From positions 2,501 through 66,500 of the forward strand of contig CAJNDS010002500.1 in NCBI GenBank assembly GCA_905221605.1: 64,000 nt of DNA, written 5' to 3'. Below the pieces are notes generated by a model that saw only the letters and a program-made list of their open reading frames with translations, was not told where the DNA came from and did no database searches. Numbering within the stretch: position 1 is the first letter of the stretch; every line of letters begins with the position of its first letter. The position numbers and the translations under genes are program-made. Source of the stretch: Symbiodinium natans (taxonomy: Eukaryota > Sar > Dinophyceae > Suessiales > Symbiodiniaceae). This document shows, one piece after another, positions 35,988 through 47,700 of this stretch.

Positions 35988-36632
35988 CTTGGCTACTTAC
36001 ATTCAGAGAGGAGGATCTGCTATCTTCCTCAGCTGGTCTTGTGCAGAACTGCCGTCGCCGCCAGATTTGGCATCGCCCCAGGTCACCACAGATCCATCAT
36101 CCCGGATCGCGGCAAAAGCTGATGACGAAGCTTGCACTTGCTGCACGTTCTTGACCTGCTCTCGTACGGCACTGCTTTTGCCACCGGCTTCAGCCTCGCC
36201 CCAGGTCACCACAGATCCATCAAGATCGCAGCAAACGCAAAATGAGAAGCTTGCACCTGCTGCACGTTCTTGAGCTGATCTTGTACATCACTGCTGTCGC
36301 CAACCAAAGTGAGCAGGGCCCGAGGCCACCACACATCCGTCACCCAGGAGAGCAGGCACATGAGTTTCCTTTACGGCAACGGCATGCAAGGCACCTGTCC
36401 GACATGCAGGGTCAGCACGTCGTTGTCTTGCAAACGTGCTCGCTTTACTGTACCTCCGGCCAGTGTATCGCCCGAAGCGTGTATCGCCCGAAGCTGTCAG
36501 CAGCCTTCTCTTGCCAACTCTTAGAGCGGTCTGGGCCCTTTGGCACAAACTGGTGACAGATTCTTCTGGCTCCGTTGCCAAAGCCACGCTGGCGCCACTC
36601 AGGAGGTGCACATGGACTGAGATCGACGACAC
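35988..36632 (-). pseudogene. Broken RCC1/HERC-like gene with N-terminal ubiquitin-like domain
   Basis: From an ATG at 36632 the minus strand reads SVHVHLLSGASVALATEPEE then LCQRAQTALRVGKRRLL, the start of a ubiquitin-like domain. A 16-bp perfect tandem duplication (36463-36494) then shifts the frame. The homology continues in another frame as GGTVKRARLQDNDVLTLHVG. It shifts back by about 36380 (HVPALLGDGCVVASGPAHFG), shifts again at an extra T near 36304 (GDSSDVQDQLKNVQQVQAS) and once more near 36225. It then gives two RCC1-type units (DGSVVTWGEAEAGG and AIRDDGSVVTWGDAKSGG), ending at a stop at 36003. RCC1 repeats form a beta-propeller. This Ub-like plus RCC1 layout is, from memory, very common in dinoflagellates. 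Four frame breaks in 650 bp with no splice sites make a pseudogene the likely reading. Confidence 0.75.
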
Positions 36633-36639
36633 GATGCAG

Positions 36640-38480
36640 CTTCAGGTGCCCGCCGGGCAACACCTCGACGCTCAGAGGCCTGAAGCGCTTGTCGTTCTCA
36701 CCCTGAAGAACCCTACAAGTGACATACATGAACACTCCCTACATCCCTTACAACAAGCGCTTCAAGCTTCAAAGGCCACAGCTGCAAAGCCAAAACCCGG
36801 ATCTTCGCTGCGAGCCGACACATGTATCAGCAAACCACCAATTCTCAGACGAGTCTCTTCCTATCAACATTTACCATCTCCTCCTTTGCTCTTTCTGCGA
36901 TTACTATTATGCATGTTGTTTGGCCAAGGGAGCTTTTTGGGGTTTCATGTTTGTCTGTCGGTGCAGATGAGCCACTATAAACCTATAAAGCTATAAGCCC
37001 TAAAAGCAGTATCCGATCCTCTAAACCACGCTAAGCCCTAAACCCTAGACCCAATACTTACTTTAGTATACAAACACTGTATGAGCCCTAGGCCCTAAAC
37101 CGGCAGTCTGACCTCGCCTTGTCCGGGAGCCCCAGAAGCCTCGGAGAAGATGGGCTTAGGGTTTAGGTTCAGGGTTTGCAAGGGATCCTTCCTCCAGACA
37201 AACGAAGTAAGGGTCCTGCTGGGCAAGCCAGTGTTGCTGCCCGATGCTGCTATAGAAGCACACACCGAGACACAGAAAGCGGGACCTTTGAGTCAGCCCC
37301 GTCTCTTGTAGGATGGAGGTAAACCCTGAACTGAAAACTGTAAACCCAAAATCCTTATACGTATGTGGATATATATATATATATATTATATACATATGTA
37401 GCTAGTTTTGCGCCAGGCCGCCAGCTGAGTCAGCTTGGCATCACCAAAGATCACCCCGTCCCCTGCAGGGTTTTCGGGGATTCGGGTTTCGGGGAGCAGG
37501 TAGGGGTTTAGCGGTTTGAGGATTTAGGGGTTTAGGATATCTAGGCGTTCACGGCCCAGGGAGTTTTGGGATTAAGTATATTCTTGTGTTTGCCCTTGCT
37601 TAATCCTTAAACTCCTATTTCCTGAAATCCCTAAAGCCCTAAATCTCTAAACGGCCTGCTAAATCTTTGGACTCTGAAGCCTAGAAAGCCCTAAACCCCG
37701 CGGATTCTGGAGTTCTATTGGGAGTTCAGCCGGGCCCTAAGCCACTAAACCCAAAACCCTAAATGGGCTGCTGAGGGTGAGGGCTAAGAGCTGCGGGTTC
37801 GGCCTTAGGGCTTAAGGATTGGTTAGTGTTCAGGGATCTATAGATAGGGCCTTGAGGGTTTAGGGTTGAGGGTTTACTGAGGGTTTACGTTCCTTGCGCT
37901 TCATAAGAGCCACATCAAGTCGCGCAAAGCCTCGCGGATTTCATGATTCCCAACAGGATGTCTACTTCAAGAGGGTGTTTGAACCTCGAACGATTGTCTG
38001 GTTCAAGGAGTCCGCATGGGCCATTCACACGTCTACGGCATCCGCGGAAAGAAATTGAAAGCGAACTCTAAAACTTAAAGGAGACAGTCCCGAAGGAACC
38101 CAAGGCCTGAGGAGAAGAACAACTCGCGAGTTTTGCTGGTTTGTCTCTACCAAGTTCTAGTCGAACAAGGAGCACCCGAAACACGACATTGGGAAGGCCA
38201 ACGATGGCAGAACTTTCAGATTTCCGGGTGAACGCCGTGCATGCCCTGTTGCGAACGTCAAACGCGATGCGGTCGTCATAGGCTTTTCATCTACGCCTCT
38301 TCCCATCAACCCAAGCCCACTAGGCCCAGTTTCTTTGTGTTTCTTGCAGCTTGCGCGGATGATTCCCGACGCCAACCCGGCGGCTTCCAGCAGGCCACCT
38401 TTTGTGCATTCGCGCCTGGCGCATCAGCTACTTCGAGCCTTCAGAAGAATGCGCTAAATGAGCAGGACACAGTCAGCAGA
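36640..38480. other. Gene-free stretch
   Basis: Telomere-like words (36990-37170, 37500-37880) and a short AT run at 37366-37390. No gene supported. Confidence 0.4.
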
Positions 38481-38482
38481 TG

Positions 38483-39466
38483 TCAGGGGCTCTTTCGGTT
38501 GAGTTCCTCCTGCAAATCATCGGCAAATTTCTGGTTCAGCTCGCAAGGCGAAGCACACTCAAGACAGATTATGGGCTTGTTTGCCAACCATCTCTCGATC
38601 CACTGGTTCTCTGGTCCAAGGACGACATTCCTCAGTTGTCCAGCAATCTTGCCCTTCAAATCAATGCATGAATCCTGCATATTCACCAGCACAACCTGCG
38701 GTTCCCACCCAGCAAAAAACTCGGCGGCAGAGAGTCGGACCCTGTCGGCCAATGCAGGCAGCTCGTATTTCCAGAGGACGGACTGATAGAGGTTGCGATT
38801 CGCCTCTGGGTCAAGGTCCTTGTTGACAAGCATCACGATGGCGCTCTGCTCCTTTCGGGCCATCTCATGAACGAACCATTCGCTGGCCACCATCCAGAAG
38901 TTGGGAAGCAAACCCTTATCTGTGGGCTCACCTGTCAAAGGTGTATAGACCGCCGGATCTTCGTTGCACTCCTGGAGATCTCCGTTCTTGGCGGTGAGGC
39001 GTCCCAATGTTGTACTGGGATGGACTGTGATCCTGTTTATCAGCTTTGCAAAGCGAAAGAGGGCCTCCTTGGAGGTACGCTCTGCCTCTCCTCCATCCCA
39101 GAAACCTGCCCACAACATACCTTCTTTCTCGGATTTGGCTAAACTTTGGGTCCATGTTGTGAGCTTGGGCTCCGAAGTTTTCAAGTTACCAGTCAACCAT
39201 TCGGAGATTTTGGGTCCGCAGGATTCTTCACCATCACCAAACTTCTCGCGTACAAATTCGATGCAGTTCTGCGTCAAATCTGTAATCAAGCCATGTAGCT
39301 CCGCTTGGCATTCGGGAGTCAGGTCCGAGTCAAGCATGAGTTCCGTCCGGAGGTCTTCACGGGCGCGGGCTGCGCTCGCGCTTGGCACTGCAAAGGCCAA
39401 CAGCACGATGGGAAGCATGTGTGCGACACACGGACAAGGATAAATCTGCCGGGGGCTCATCGTCAT
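38483..39466 (-). CDS. Secreted ADP-ribosyl-cyclase/CD38-like protein
   Basis: A single uninterrupted 327-codon gene. I start it at the first ATG of the frame (39466); a second ATG two codons on is equally possible. Residues 17-32 (MLPIVLLAFAVPSASA) are a signal peptide, so the product is probably secreted, lumenal or cell-surface. The order of motifs fits the ADP-ribosyl cyclase fold (NAD to cyclic ADP-ribose, a calcium-release messenger): GFWDG (W at about 123) like the first active-site Trp loop of CD38; TTLGRL; then NFWMVASEWFVHEMA (W at about 191), the second active-site Trp helix; then AIVMLVN; and YELPAL, with a Glu at about 235 at the place of the catalytic Glu. Late cysteines (DSC and CLECASPC) match the disulfide-rich C-terminal part. 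The segment equivalent to the Leu-Glu-Asp before TLLG of CD38 reads HPS here, so the Glu that tunes cyclase versus hydrolase output appears missing. Length is close to the family norm of about 300. The assignment is from motif order only. Confidence 0.55.
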   Translation of the reverse strand: MTMSPRQIYPCPCVAHMLPIVLLAFAVPSASAARAREDLRTELMLDSDLTPECQAELHGLITDLTQNCIEFVREKFGDGEESCGPKISEWLTGNLKTSEPKLTTWTQSLAKSEKEGMLWAGFWDGGEAERTSKEALFRFAKLINRITVHPSTTLGRLTAKNGDLQECNEDPAVYTPLTGEPTDKGLLPNFWMVASEWFVHEMARKEQSAIVMLVNKDLDPEANRNLYQSVLWKYELPALADRVRLSAAEFFAGWEPQVVLVNMQDSCIDLKGKIAGQLRNVVLGPENQWIERWLANKPIICLECASPCELNQKFADDLQEELNRKSP

Positions 39467-39496
39467 TGTCAAAGTCCCACGACTTTTTTCAGGCAA

Positions 39497-41402
39497 CTAT
39501 ACACCATTGCAGTGCGGCTTGCAGCCTCACACGGACATGTGACGGATGTATGTATTCCATCAAATATAATTTGAAGTCGCACTGTTGCATCATCCTACAC
39601 AGGGTGGTTGCTATTGCCTTGTACGCGCCACGGCTAATGACCTTAGCAGTCAGCGGCCACCTCCCCTCAAAGTGCAACCCCTAACCCCAAAACACAAAAC
39701 CCCCAGCTCCTAAACCCAAAGCCCCAATACAAAGGGTGCCCTTTTGGTTTGAAGGGTTTTACATGGCCTAAAAAATGGGGAAAAATAACCTACTGTAAAT
39801 CCTAGCCCAAACCCTAAAACCTCCCAGCTTGCCTCCCCTTTCATTCGGCCGGCGCTGGTGCGAGTAGACTCGACCAGGCTGGGCCGGTTTGCCGCTGCAG
39901 TCCCCTTTTACGGCTTAGGGTTTATAGGGTTTAGGGTTCAGGGTGCGAGCCTGAGATTTTGGGGTTTGGGGGCGAGGGTGTTTCGGGTTTAGGGTTTAAG
40001 GAATGAGCTGAATGGTGGGGTGGGGGTCGGGGTTTAGGGAATGGCGTTGTCTGCAGTTGGGCGTCTTTCTGGCGATGGGCTTTGGGGTTTGTTCGACAGC
40101 AGAGCCCGCTTACAGGTACCATTGAAAATCAGGTTTCACATAAGAAAGGCAACCCCCAAACCACAGAGTGCCCCATTTAGGGATTAGAGCTATAGCCTCT
40201 AGGCCCTTTCAATGCCTGTAAAGCTTAGATTCTGATTAGACCTGTGGACTTGAGATCCATCTTAAGCCTCTAGGGTTTGGCGCTTTGGGGGTTGGGGATT
40301 GAAGGCCTTATGCTATTACTTACTATGAATCGTAGTACAAGTAGTAGTAGCAACAGTGGCAGTAGTCATACTAGACGCAAGCCACCTGACCAAATAGACC
40401 CTAAAGGTCTCGGCCACGTGTCTTTTTGTGTATATATATATGTATATACATATCACCCCCCCCCCCCCCCCCCCCCCACTCCATGATCCACCCTTGCTTT
40501 CAAGTTCCAGTGTTTCAAGCTACGAAACCACCGTGACACCTTCAACAATGGAACTCATCTTCTAATACAACAGACTACGATGTGCACGCGGCTTCATCAT
40601 GCAATGTATCAGCTTCAGGACGGGTCTGTCTTTCAAAGTGATGAAGAGCAGCACCCGACAGCCTGAGCAATCACGATGCACTTTGCAACTCTAAACCCCC
40701 AAGCATATAAACCTTAAACTTCTAAGCCTTAAACCTCACATGGGGCTGCCCAAAGGGGTCCCAAAAGGTTCGCGCCCCAGTCTTCAGGACCTGCAAGTCC
40801 TGAGCCCCCTAAACCCTAAACCCAAACGAGAAACTGGGGCACCAGCATCTATGACAACGAAGCGAGGGAAGCAAGATGCCACCATTGCATCCAGTGCAGC
40901 GAAACTAAATTTGCGGGCTCAATGCAAACGAACACATGTGCCCGCAAAGCAGCAATGAGCAAAGCAACAACCTTTGGAAACTCATTGATTACTAGTAACC
41001 TCACTTCACCGTGTATGTCGTGCCAGCAAATTATGACGGGTCTGCAGCGCGGGCCGGCTTGCCCCAACTCCTTCTTCTGCAACATAATCGCACCCCAAGA
41101 TGGAACACTCGGAGCAAGACATGCGTCTGAAAAAGAAGCTTGTTTCCTCCGGCTACTTGAGCTGGTTGGGCTACAGATTCGCTCCACGATTGACGCGAAA
41201 GCGCTGATGTTCAATTTCGTGCAAGCCCAAAGCCAAAAACCTACCTTGCATGACATCGACCCAGAACTTAAAACCCTAATCGAGGTTTCGACCATTGCAG
41301 AGTCTTGGATGATACGCTGACTTGCAGGAGCGCTGCAGCGAGGAGAAACTTTTTGAAATTCATCAGCGTCGCAGTACTCCAAGACTCTCTTGTCCGCGAT
41401 CC
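39497..41402. other. Gene-free stretch
   Basis: Telomere-like words (39670-39990), a poly-C run at about 40456-40478 after an ATATATGTATATACATAT run, and overlapping unsupported frames at 40849-41505. A run of TAGTAGTAG occurs near 40345. Confidence 0.4.
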
Positions 41403-41732
41403 TCAGGAACCCAGCCGGCCCATGTTCTGGCCAACCATGGACTCTGCTGTTTCCCGCATGCTTGTCTGCAAGCGAATAGCTCGGCCAGCATGCCGGCGGT
41501 ACCACGCCAGCAGCTTGCAGAGGCCGCTTGGCAACTCTGCTTCAAACGTCCAGGCGACGGGCTCAAGTTTCACGACCTCGTCCTCGGCCCCATCTCCGAT
41601 CTGATCAATCTTGCTCTTCAGGGCATGGGTCTGGAGCACCACGTCGCCAGGCATCAGCTGGAGGTGGACAAACACCAAGGCAGGCACTGCCATGGCCGCC
41701 AGGTGCAAGGCCAGGGCCCCAAAGTCAACCAC
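41403..41732 (-). CDS. Possible 3' membrane exon of the large gene
   Basis: Starts after GAGGCAG at 41732 with VVDFGALALHLAAMAVPALV, a membrane span, then VVLQTHALKSKIDQIG, a charged stretch, and WTFEAELPSGLCKLLAWYRR. The exon end was not resolved; the frame stops at 41403. Placed in the same gene because of strand, phase 0 joining to a GC donor at 42785, and hydrophobic character. The long intervening AT-rich intron would run from 42784 to 41733. Confidence 0.45.
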   Translation of the reverse strand: MVDFGALALHLAAMAVPALVFVHLQLMPGDVVLQTHALKSKIDQIGDGAEDEVVKLEPVAWTFEAELPSGLCKLLAWYRRHAGRAIRLQTSMRETAESMVGQNMGRLGS

Positions 41733-44700
41733 CTGCCTCGACACGATCTACTATCCCATTCGAATAGTTTACATTAGAAAAGTACACAGCAGTATGCAAA
41801 AGCATAATGCAACATACATGGCTGATTGCTCTATGCTATAAGAGGCATGCACGATATGAAATATACGGGCATTTCACTACCAACAATTACACATAACTTG
41901 TCACAATATAAGGCACACCTGCCTCGAAACGAAGGTCTGGGGAAGCGAGGGTGCCAGGTAGTCCGCGAAAATCGAGACCGCCTCCACATGCTATCCAGTA
42001 TGCTATACACTATAGTATACCTACTGCTCCAGCATTCTTCAGAAGACTCTGTCTAGTATACTCCACCACTCACTACGCAGAGGTATGGATTTGGGGTAGA
42101 AACCTTTTCACCGCAGTATACTACCACAGTGCACAACCATAGTCCATCCACAAAAAAGGACTACCAGAGACGTTAGTATACTCCCAGCGTATCTTGCAAG
42201 ACGGGAATCCCAGAGCATACGACCAGAGCATACACTTATACAGACCGCCTCCAGGGCCAAGGCACCGTAAGCAGCAGCCCCGAGCTCGTTTCGAGAGCGG
42301 CTCCCGTAGATCTTGAACCTGTCAAGTATACTATCTATCTGGTATGAACATACTCTATATATATATATATATTTATATATTCATATATTCACATAGTCTA
42401 CCTCTACAGGTTAGTATGCCGCTCTAGTATAAGACATATACGGCATCATGGCATATTATGCAATTAGAGCAACATACGGAAGTATGCTACAGTATACTTT
42501 AATATATACAGTATCATCTGAAGGGTGCTTCATAGCACACTAGAGCAGACCATAAAATGGTATAAGTTGTATACAATAGGTATACATGAGGAAGACAAAA
42601 CTATAGGAGTGCTATAGGTGTATTTTCTAGGTATGGCATTTCGATATTTGCTTTAGTAGACCAGCGTACACTCTGGAATACTCGAACTTCCAGCTTAGTT
42701 ATTCTCTATACATACCTGGTTGCATACATATATATATATATACATATGTATATATATATATTATGTTTATTGACCTGCTTTTGCATTGAACCTGTAGATG
42801 CCACAGCCCGCAAGCATCAGCAGCGCTGCGATCCAACCACAAGTTGCCCGGCGGCCCTTGAAGCACATCTTAGCCACGCCGGTCAGGAAAAGCTTCTGGA
42901 GGCCCTCGCACAGCAAAGGGTCCTGCTTTCAGGTAAACACAGTATGGACTGGTAGTCGTATCTTCTATACAGTCCATAGCGCTCACGCGCCAAGCACATG
43001 CTTCCTGGTCCGAGAAGCGCTTGAAGGAGCTGTGAGAGCCCAACCACAGGGGGCTCTCCGCGCCGTCCTTTCGTAGCAGGAGCAGATTAGGCGCTTATTA
43101 TACTAAGGCGGGGTGCAGCAGACACCAAATTGCGAAATTGCAGATAAAGAAAGAGAAACAGTTCTGCCCATCTTGCTGGAATAGCAACACTGGGAGGTAG
43201 CTTCTCAGAATATCATTTCTATTTGCAGTGACAACATGCCGGGGTGTACGAATACATACGCAGTTGTTAGGACTGTTCTTGCATGGATGAGGCTGGTAAA
43301 TGCTGAAAAGAACACCGCGAGTAGCAATTTGTTGCCTGCATGTCTGAAAGCATCGAGCTTTTTGGAGCGAATTACAACGGGGCAGGAGACAAATAGAACT
43401 TTTCCAGCGCGTTCAAACATGCAGTAGGCTCATCCAGGTCCGCATAATTTTGAAGTTATTGAGGTAGGGGCCATGCCCTCCATCAGGGAGGAGAGTAAGA
43501 AGAACAGCAGAAAGATAGTAAAGATAGTAAGAGAGAGGGGAGGTTCCTGTTCATTGTTTAGAGATACACACAGGTGCTTTCATCGGGGTGTTCAGATATG
43601 TTCAGATAGTCTCAAGAGCTCTGTTCTTCCTTCTCCAACACTGTAGCCATGCCCTCCCTCAAGGAGAGCACCCACGCAACAGTCGTCCTCTGTCTAGCAG
43701 GTCTCCGTAAAGGGAGAGACAAGGGGGTGAGCGGAAAGAGAGCGGGTGGTTCAAAGATACAGGCAGGAGTTTTCACAGAAAGAGAGGGAGAGAGAGGGGT
43801 AAGGTTGCGCACACAGCCAAGCATGCCCAAAAAAACCGTTTCAGTGAATATTGAAAATCTCCTGGTGGTAGTCCTTGCCCTTCTTCTCTACTAACTGTCC
43901 TCCGTTTTGGAGTTACACCTTGCTCCACTTTGCTTTTGCCGTCATGCCCGCCACTTGCTTACGTACGTGCGTGCCTGCGAGCGTGCGTGCAAAATGCTCA
44001 CGCATGTTTCTGCGAGCTCCCCAAGCTGCAAGCTACGTACAACTCGGACGTACGCGTATGCGTTTGTACAAGAAATTGCTGATTCTCAGCATCCCTCTAT
44101 GGAATGAATACAATGGGGAGGTATGGAGCCCATGCAAATAGAAGTCCTCCCTTTCTTAACGTAATGGCAGAATTCTCTCTATGTTGTTACCCTACCTCCC
44201 ACAAAAACGGTTCACTTCACAAACAATCCGCTCAAACATCCTTACAAAACGTGTCCACCTGCATGGGTCACACTTCTATCTGCAATCTTTGTCCAGCCAC
44301 CCCGCCTTTGTTCATCCCAGAGAACAGCGTGATAAGTTTGCCAAATGACATCTGCACTGAAGGTAGAAGCGATTTCTATCCGCACCGAGAAGGTGCACCA
44401 AATGCTTCTATCTGTGCTGCGAAGAACTAATGTTGAACAAATGTGTTTATCCGCATGCGGTCTTCTCCCCGAAATAACAGGTCGGAACAGAATCGAACTG
44501 CGCTGCGCCCCAGCAGTACTGTTGTATACTATGTTAATTACCAAACCTCTTTGGTGTATTGGAGACGGCCCTATGCACCATGCTTGACACTGTGTGGGGG
44601 AGGGTGCGGTCATCCATTGTGCACTTGCGGGCTGGCGGGTTCTGGCTAGCCCATGCTTGCCCCATCGACAGCTTCATTAAGGTATGAGGCTATTCTTTGC

Positions 44701-47700
44701 CGCGCTAAACCGAAAGCTGTCCTTCGTGGCCAAAACCTGCTTGGCGCACAGCCGATATAGGAGGTTCCCACCTCAGTTCTATTCTGCTCAGAAGCGAGAC
44801 ACGAGAGAGAAAGAGAAAGAGACAGAGAGAGAGAGAGAGAGAAAGCGAGAGAGAAAGAGAGAGACAGACAGACAGCGGAGGGCGAGCGGGAGAGAGAGGG
44901 GGAGAGGTGGACGTGTGAGCTTCTCTTTGTTGCAGCCAAGCTTCCGAGCCATTCTGCATCCAGCCGCATCTGCTGAAAAAGAGACTCCTCCGGATGCAAA
45001 GCCAAGTAGGTTTGCACAATTTTGCACATCACAAGGCCAGAAGGTTGCGAAAGCCCATCCCGTCAAGCAAGCTGCACAGTGCAGGAGTTTAGGACCCAGC
45101 CGGTCCCGAACCGCGGGTTCCAATCCCTTCCAGTGCCCCGACGCAGGAACATAGATGGTGATGCCCTTGGGTGTTCGAGTCACCTTCCAAGCTGTGCGGG
45201 GTTTGGTACAATCATGCTTCTCGCTATGTTATGCATTGCACCGGTCCCAGCCTTCACGGTGCTGCTTGCCGCAAGCTCTGAGGCACAAGTCGCATAGGCT
45301 GCTGCGTAGGTGGACACAGCAAGGCCGGAGACATGCTCGGAATCCGGAGGCTCTGACATATCGGAAGCCGCTGGTGCCCTAGCAAGAAACACTTTGATGC
45401 CTTCTGCACTCTCCTCGCTTTGCCGCAAAGGCTTGATGGAACTGCCTCCGCTGATGAGCACCCGAAGCCGGCGTGTGATGTACCAGCCGACTAACACCAA
45501 ACAACCAGGCACAAGCACCGCATTCAAGAAGGTTGCCAGGTAAAGAGCGGGCTTCAAGGGGTCTCGAGTTGGGTCTGCTCCATTTGCTTCCGGGTCCTTG
45601 GCACATCTCACTGAAGGACGTTCGTGGAGGTAGGCCATGGATCCCAGAGGGTTCTGGTCGGCATCTTCCAAAACGCACCAGCTCAGGTTGGCACTGAGGG
45701 CCTGGGGCTCCGGCACAGTGCAATATAGTGCAATATAGTGCAATGTACAGCAGAGAAAAAAGGGCCCTGCAGTTCCCAGCTTAGCGCGCCTTGGCGGTGC
45801 CTATGAAGAGAAGGGCCGTCGCCACAATCACGAACCTAACAGATCAGATTTGGTATAGAGCACAAACTTCTGAATTGCGAGATGCGCACGACCAAGCTTG
45901 CACCATACCCAGTATACACGAACTGCTGCTGTATGCTATACGATGCTCTACAATAAGGAGAAGAGCCATCAGCCGAGGCGCTTCAGGCCATAGAAGATGC
46001 TTCCACGGCACCAGCCGGCCAACAAGGCCAAGGCGCAGAGACTCGGCAAAGCGAAGACCGTGGCCAGGATTTCGACGTTTCGCCCGGTCTCGTGGCCGAC
46101 AGCGCACTGAAAGGAGAGGAGCTCCAGAAGGAAGCCGAACTGCATCAACACCACGGACTTGAACCAGCTTTGCTGATTTCTGAGAGTTCCGAGCATGCCA
46201 AGAATTTGCCAGTAGCTCAGAAAGAGCAGCACCTGCTCAAGGAGCTCGGTCTTTCGGTCCCCGACCTCCTCGGTGTTGCTGGGTGCCCCGAGGACAAAGT
46301 GCCACAGCAGCCCCAGCACGACCAGCAAGGCCCCCAGTCCGGCCCCAGCCAAAATCGCCCAGCGCACCTCCGGGCTCAGCTGGTCCTCGGCAGAGCACGC
46401 CTTGCAGGGATGAAGGGTTTAAAGCATTGCTGCCAGCTGTTGAGTATGTCTCGGCGCTTTTTGTACGCTTCTGGCGCTGAGTACAAAACAAACTACCTTT
46501 GCATTTGCAATTCGGGCATCTGATTCAGGCTGAACAAGGAAACCTTGAATTCGTTGTGAATGTTCATAAGAAAACCTCCACTTGCTCAGGGTTTTCATTA
46601 AACAGCAATTATTCGTTCCGTTGCAGTTTCAGAAGAACCCATTCAAGACATCTACTTAGGGTTACTGGCGGGTGCCATCCTCCCTCCTCCTCCCTTCCCT
46701 CCGGCATCCCCTCCATCCTCATGTCATGTTCGTGCTTGTTGGATTCTCGTAGGTCCCGGGTGTGGTTTTGCGCGTCACTTAACGTGTGCATGTTGTGGTT
46801 GTCGACCTGTATCCCGCGGGCCTGGCAACCACCCAGAAGCGAATGGAAGCCGGACATGCACTCGGAGCACAGCGTGCCACTATAGCCGTCTGTGCAATCA
46901 GTCGCGCAGGTGGAACTGTTGCACCGACCTCGTCAGGGCATGCAGCTGCTCCAACTAACATGACAACCCAATGATGACAAAAAGCGCTTACCTGAATCAC
47001 AGCACTTTCGCGTATCTGCCTTCATCGAGGCAGTGTAGACAGGTCGTCACATTCTCCTCTTCTTCTTGACTTACCATACGCGCAAGCCCGTCGCCACAGG
47101 CGCAACAACCGCTTCCGGGCTCGTCCTTGGGCTCCTGTCCGCCGGTGCAGGTGAAGCAGGTGGGGCCTCTCCCCACGAAGCCAGACGAGCAAGAGCATAG
47201 GTTGTTGGGCGCGAAGGACGTGGAAGTAACAAGGAGCTTGCAAGGAAGGGGCTTCTCGGGGTCCTGGTCGATAGATTGTACACCCTTGCAGGTGTATCGG
47301 TCTGTCACGTTCACGACTTCCGTAGATTCGAAGGACTTCCTGAAGTTTTCCTGCCGTGTGCCGGGGTCTTGCGCCAAGGAACGACGGAGACAGAGCTGCT
47401 CCAGGCTACACTAGGGTACACGAACGACTAGCCGTGATGCAGAACTGATCAGGGTTCTGCCCCCTCCCCGCCATGGCTCTTTGGTGCCCTGTGGATGTGG
47501 GTTGAGGTTCTCTGGATGTGGGGAATGCGGTGTCTCAAAGCTGCTCAAATCCTCCTACCTGTTTCAAACAAACTGCTACGCTTTGTACATATCTCAGAAA
47601 ACATTTCAAGATGTACGACATATGAACATGAATATGTGTATATATATATATACATATAAGAAGACTCTGCAATCGTATTCTGTGCTGTGACATGCCAGAA

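Noticed and set aside
40849-41505. 218-codon minus-strand frame
   Set aside because: Overlaps a 132-codon plus frame and other frames, no domain recognised, and its right part conflicts with the better supported exon at 41403-41732.
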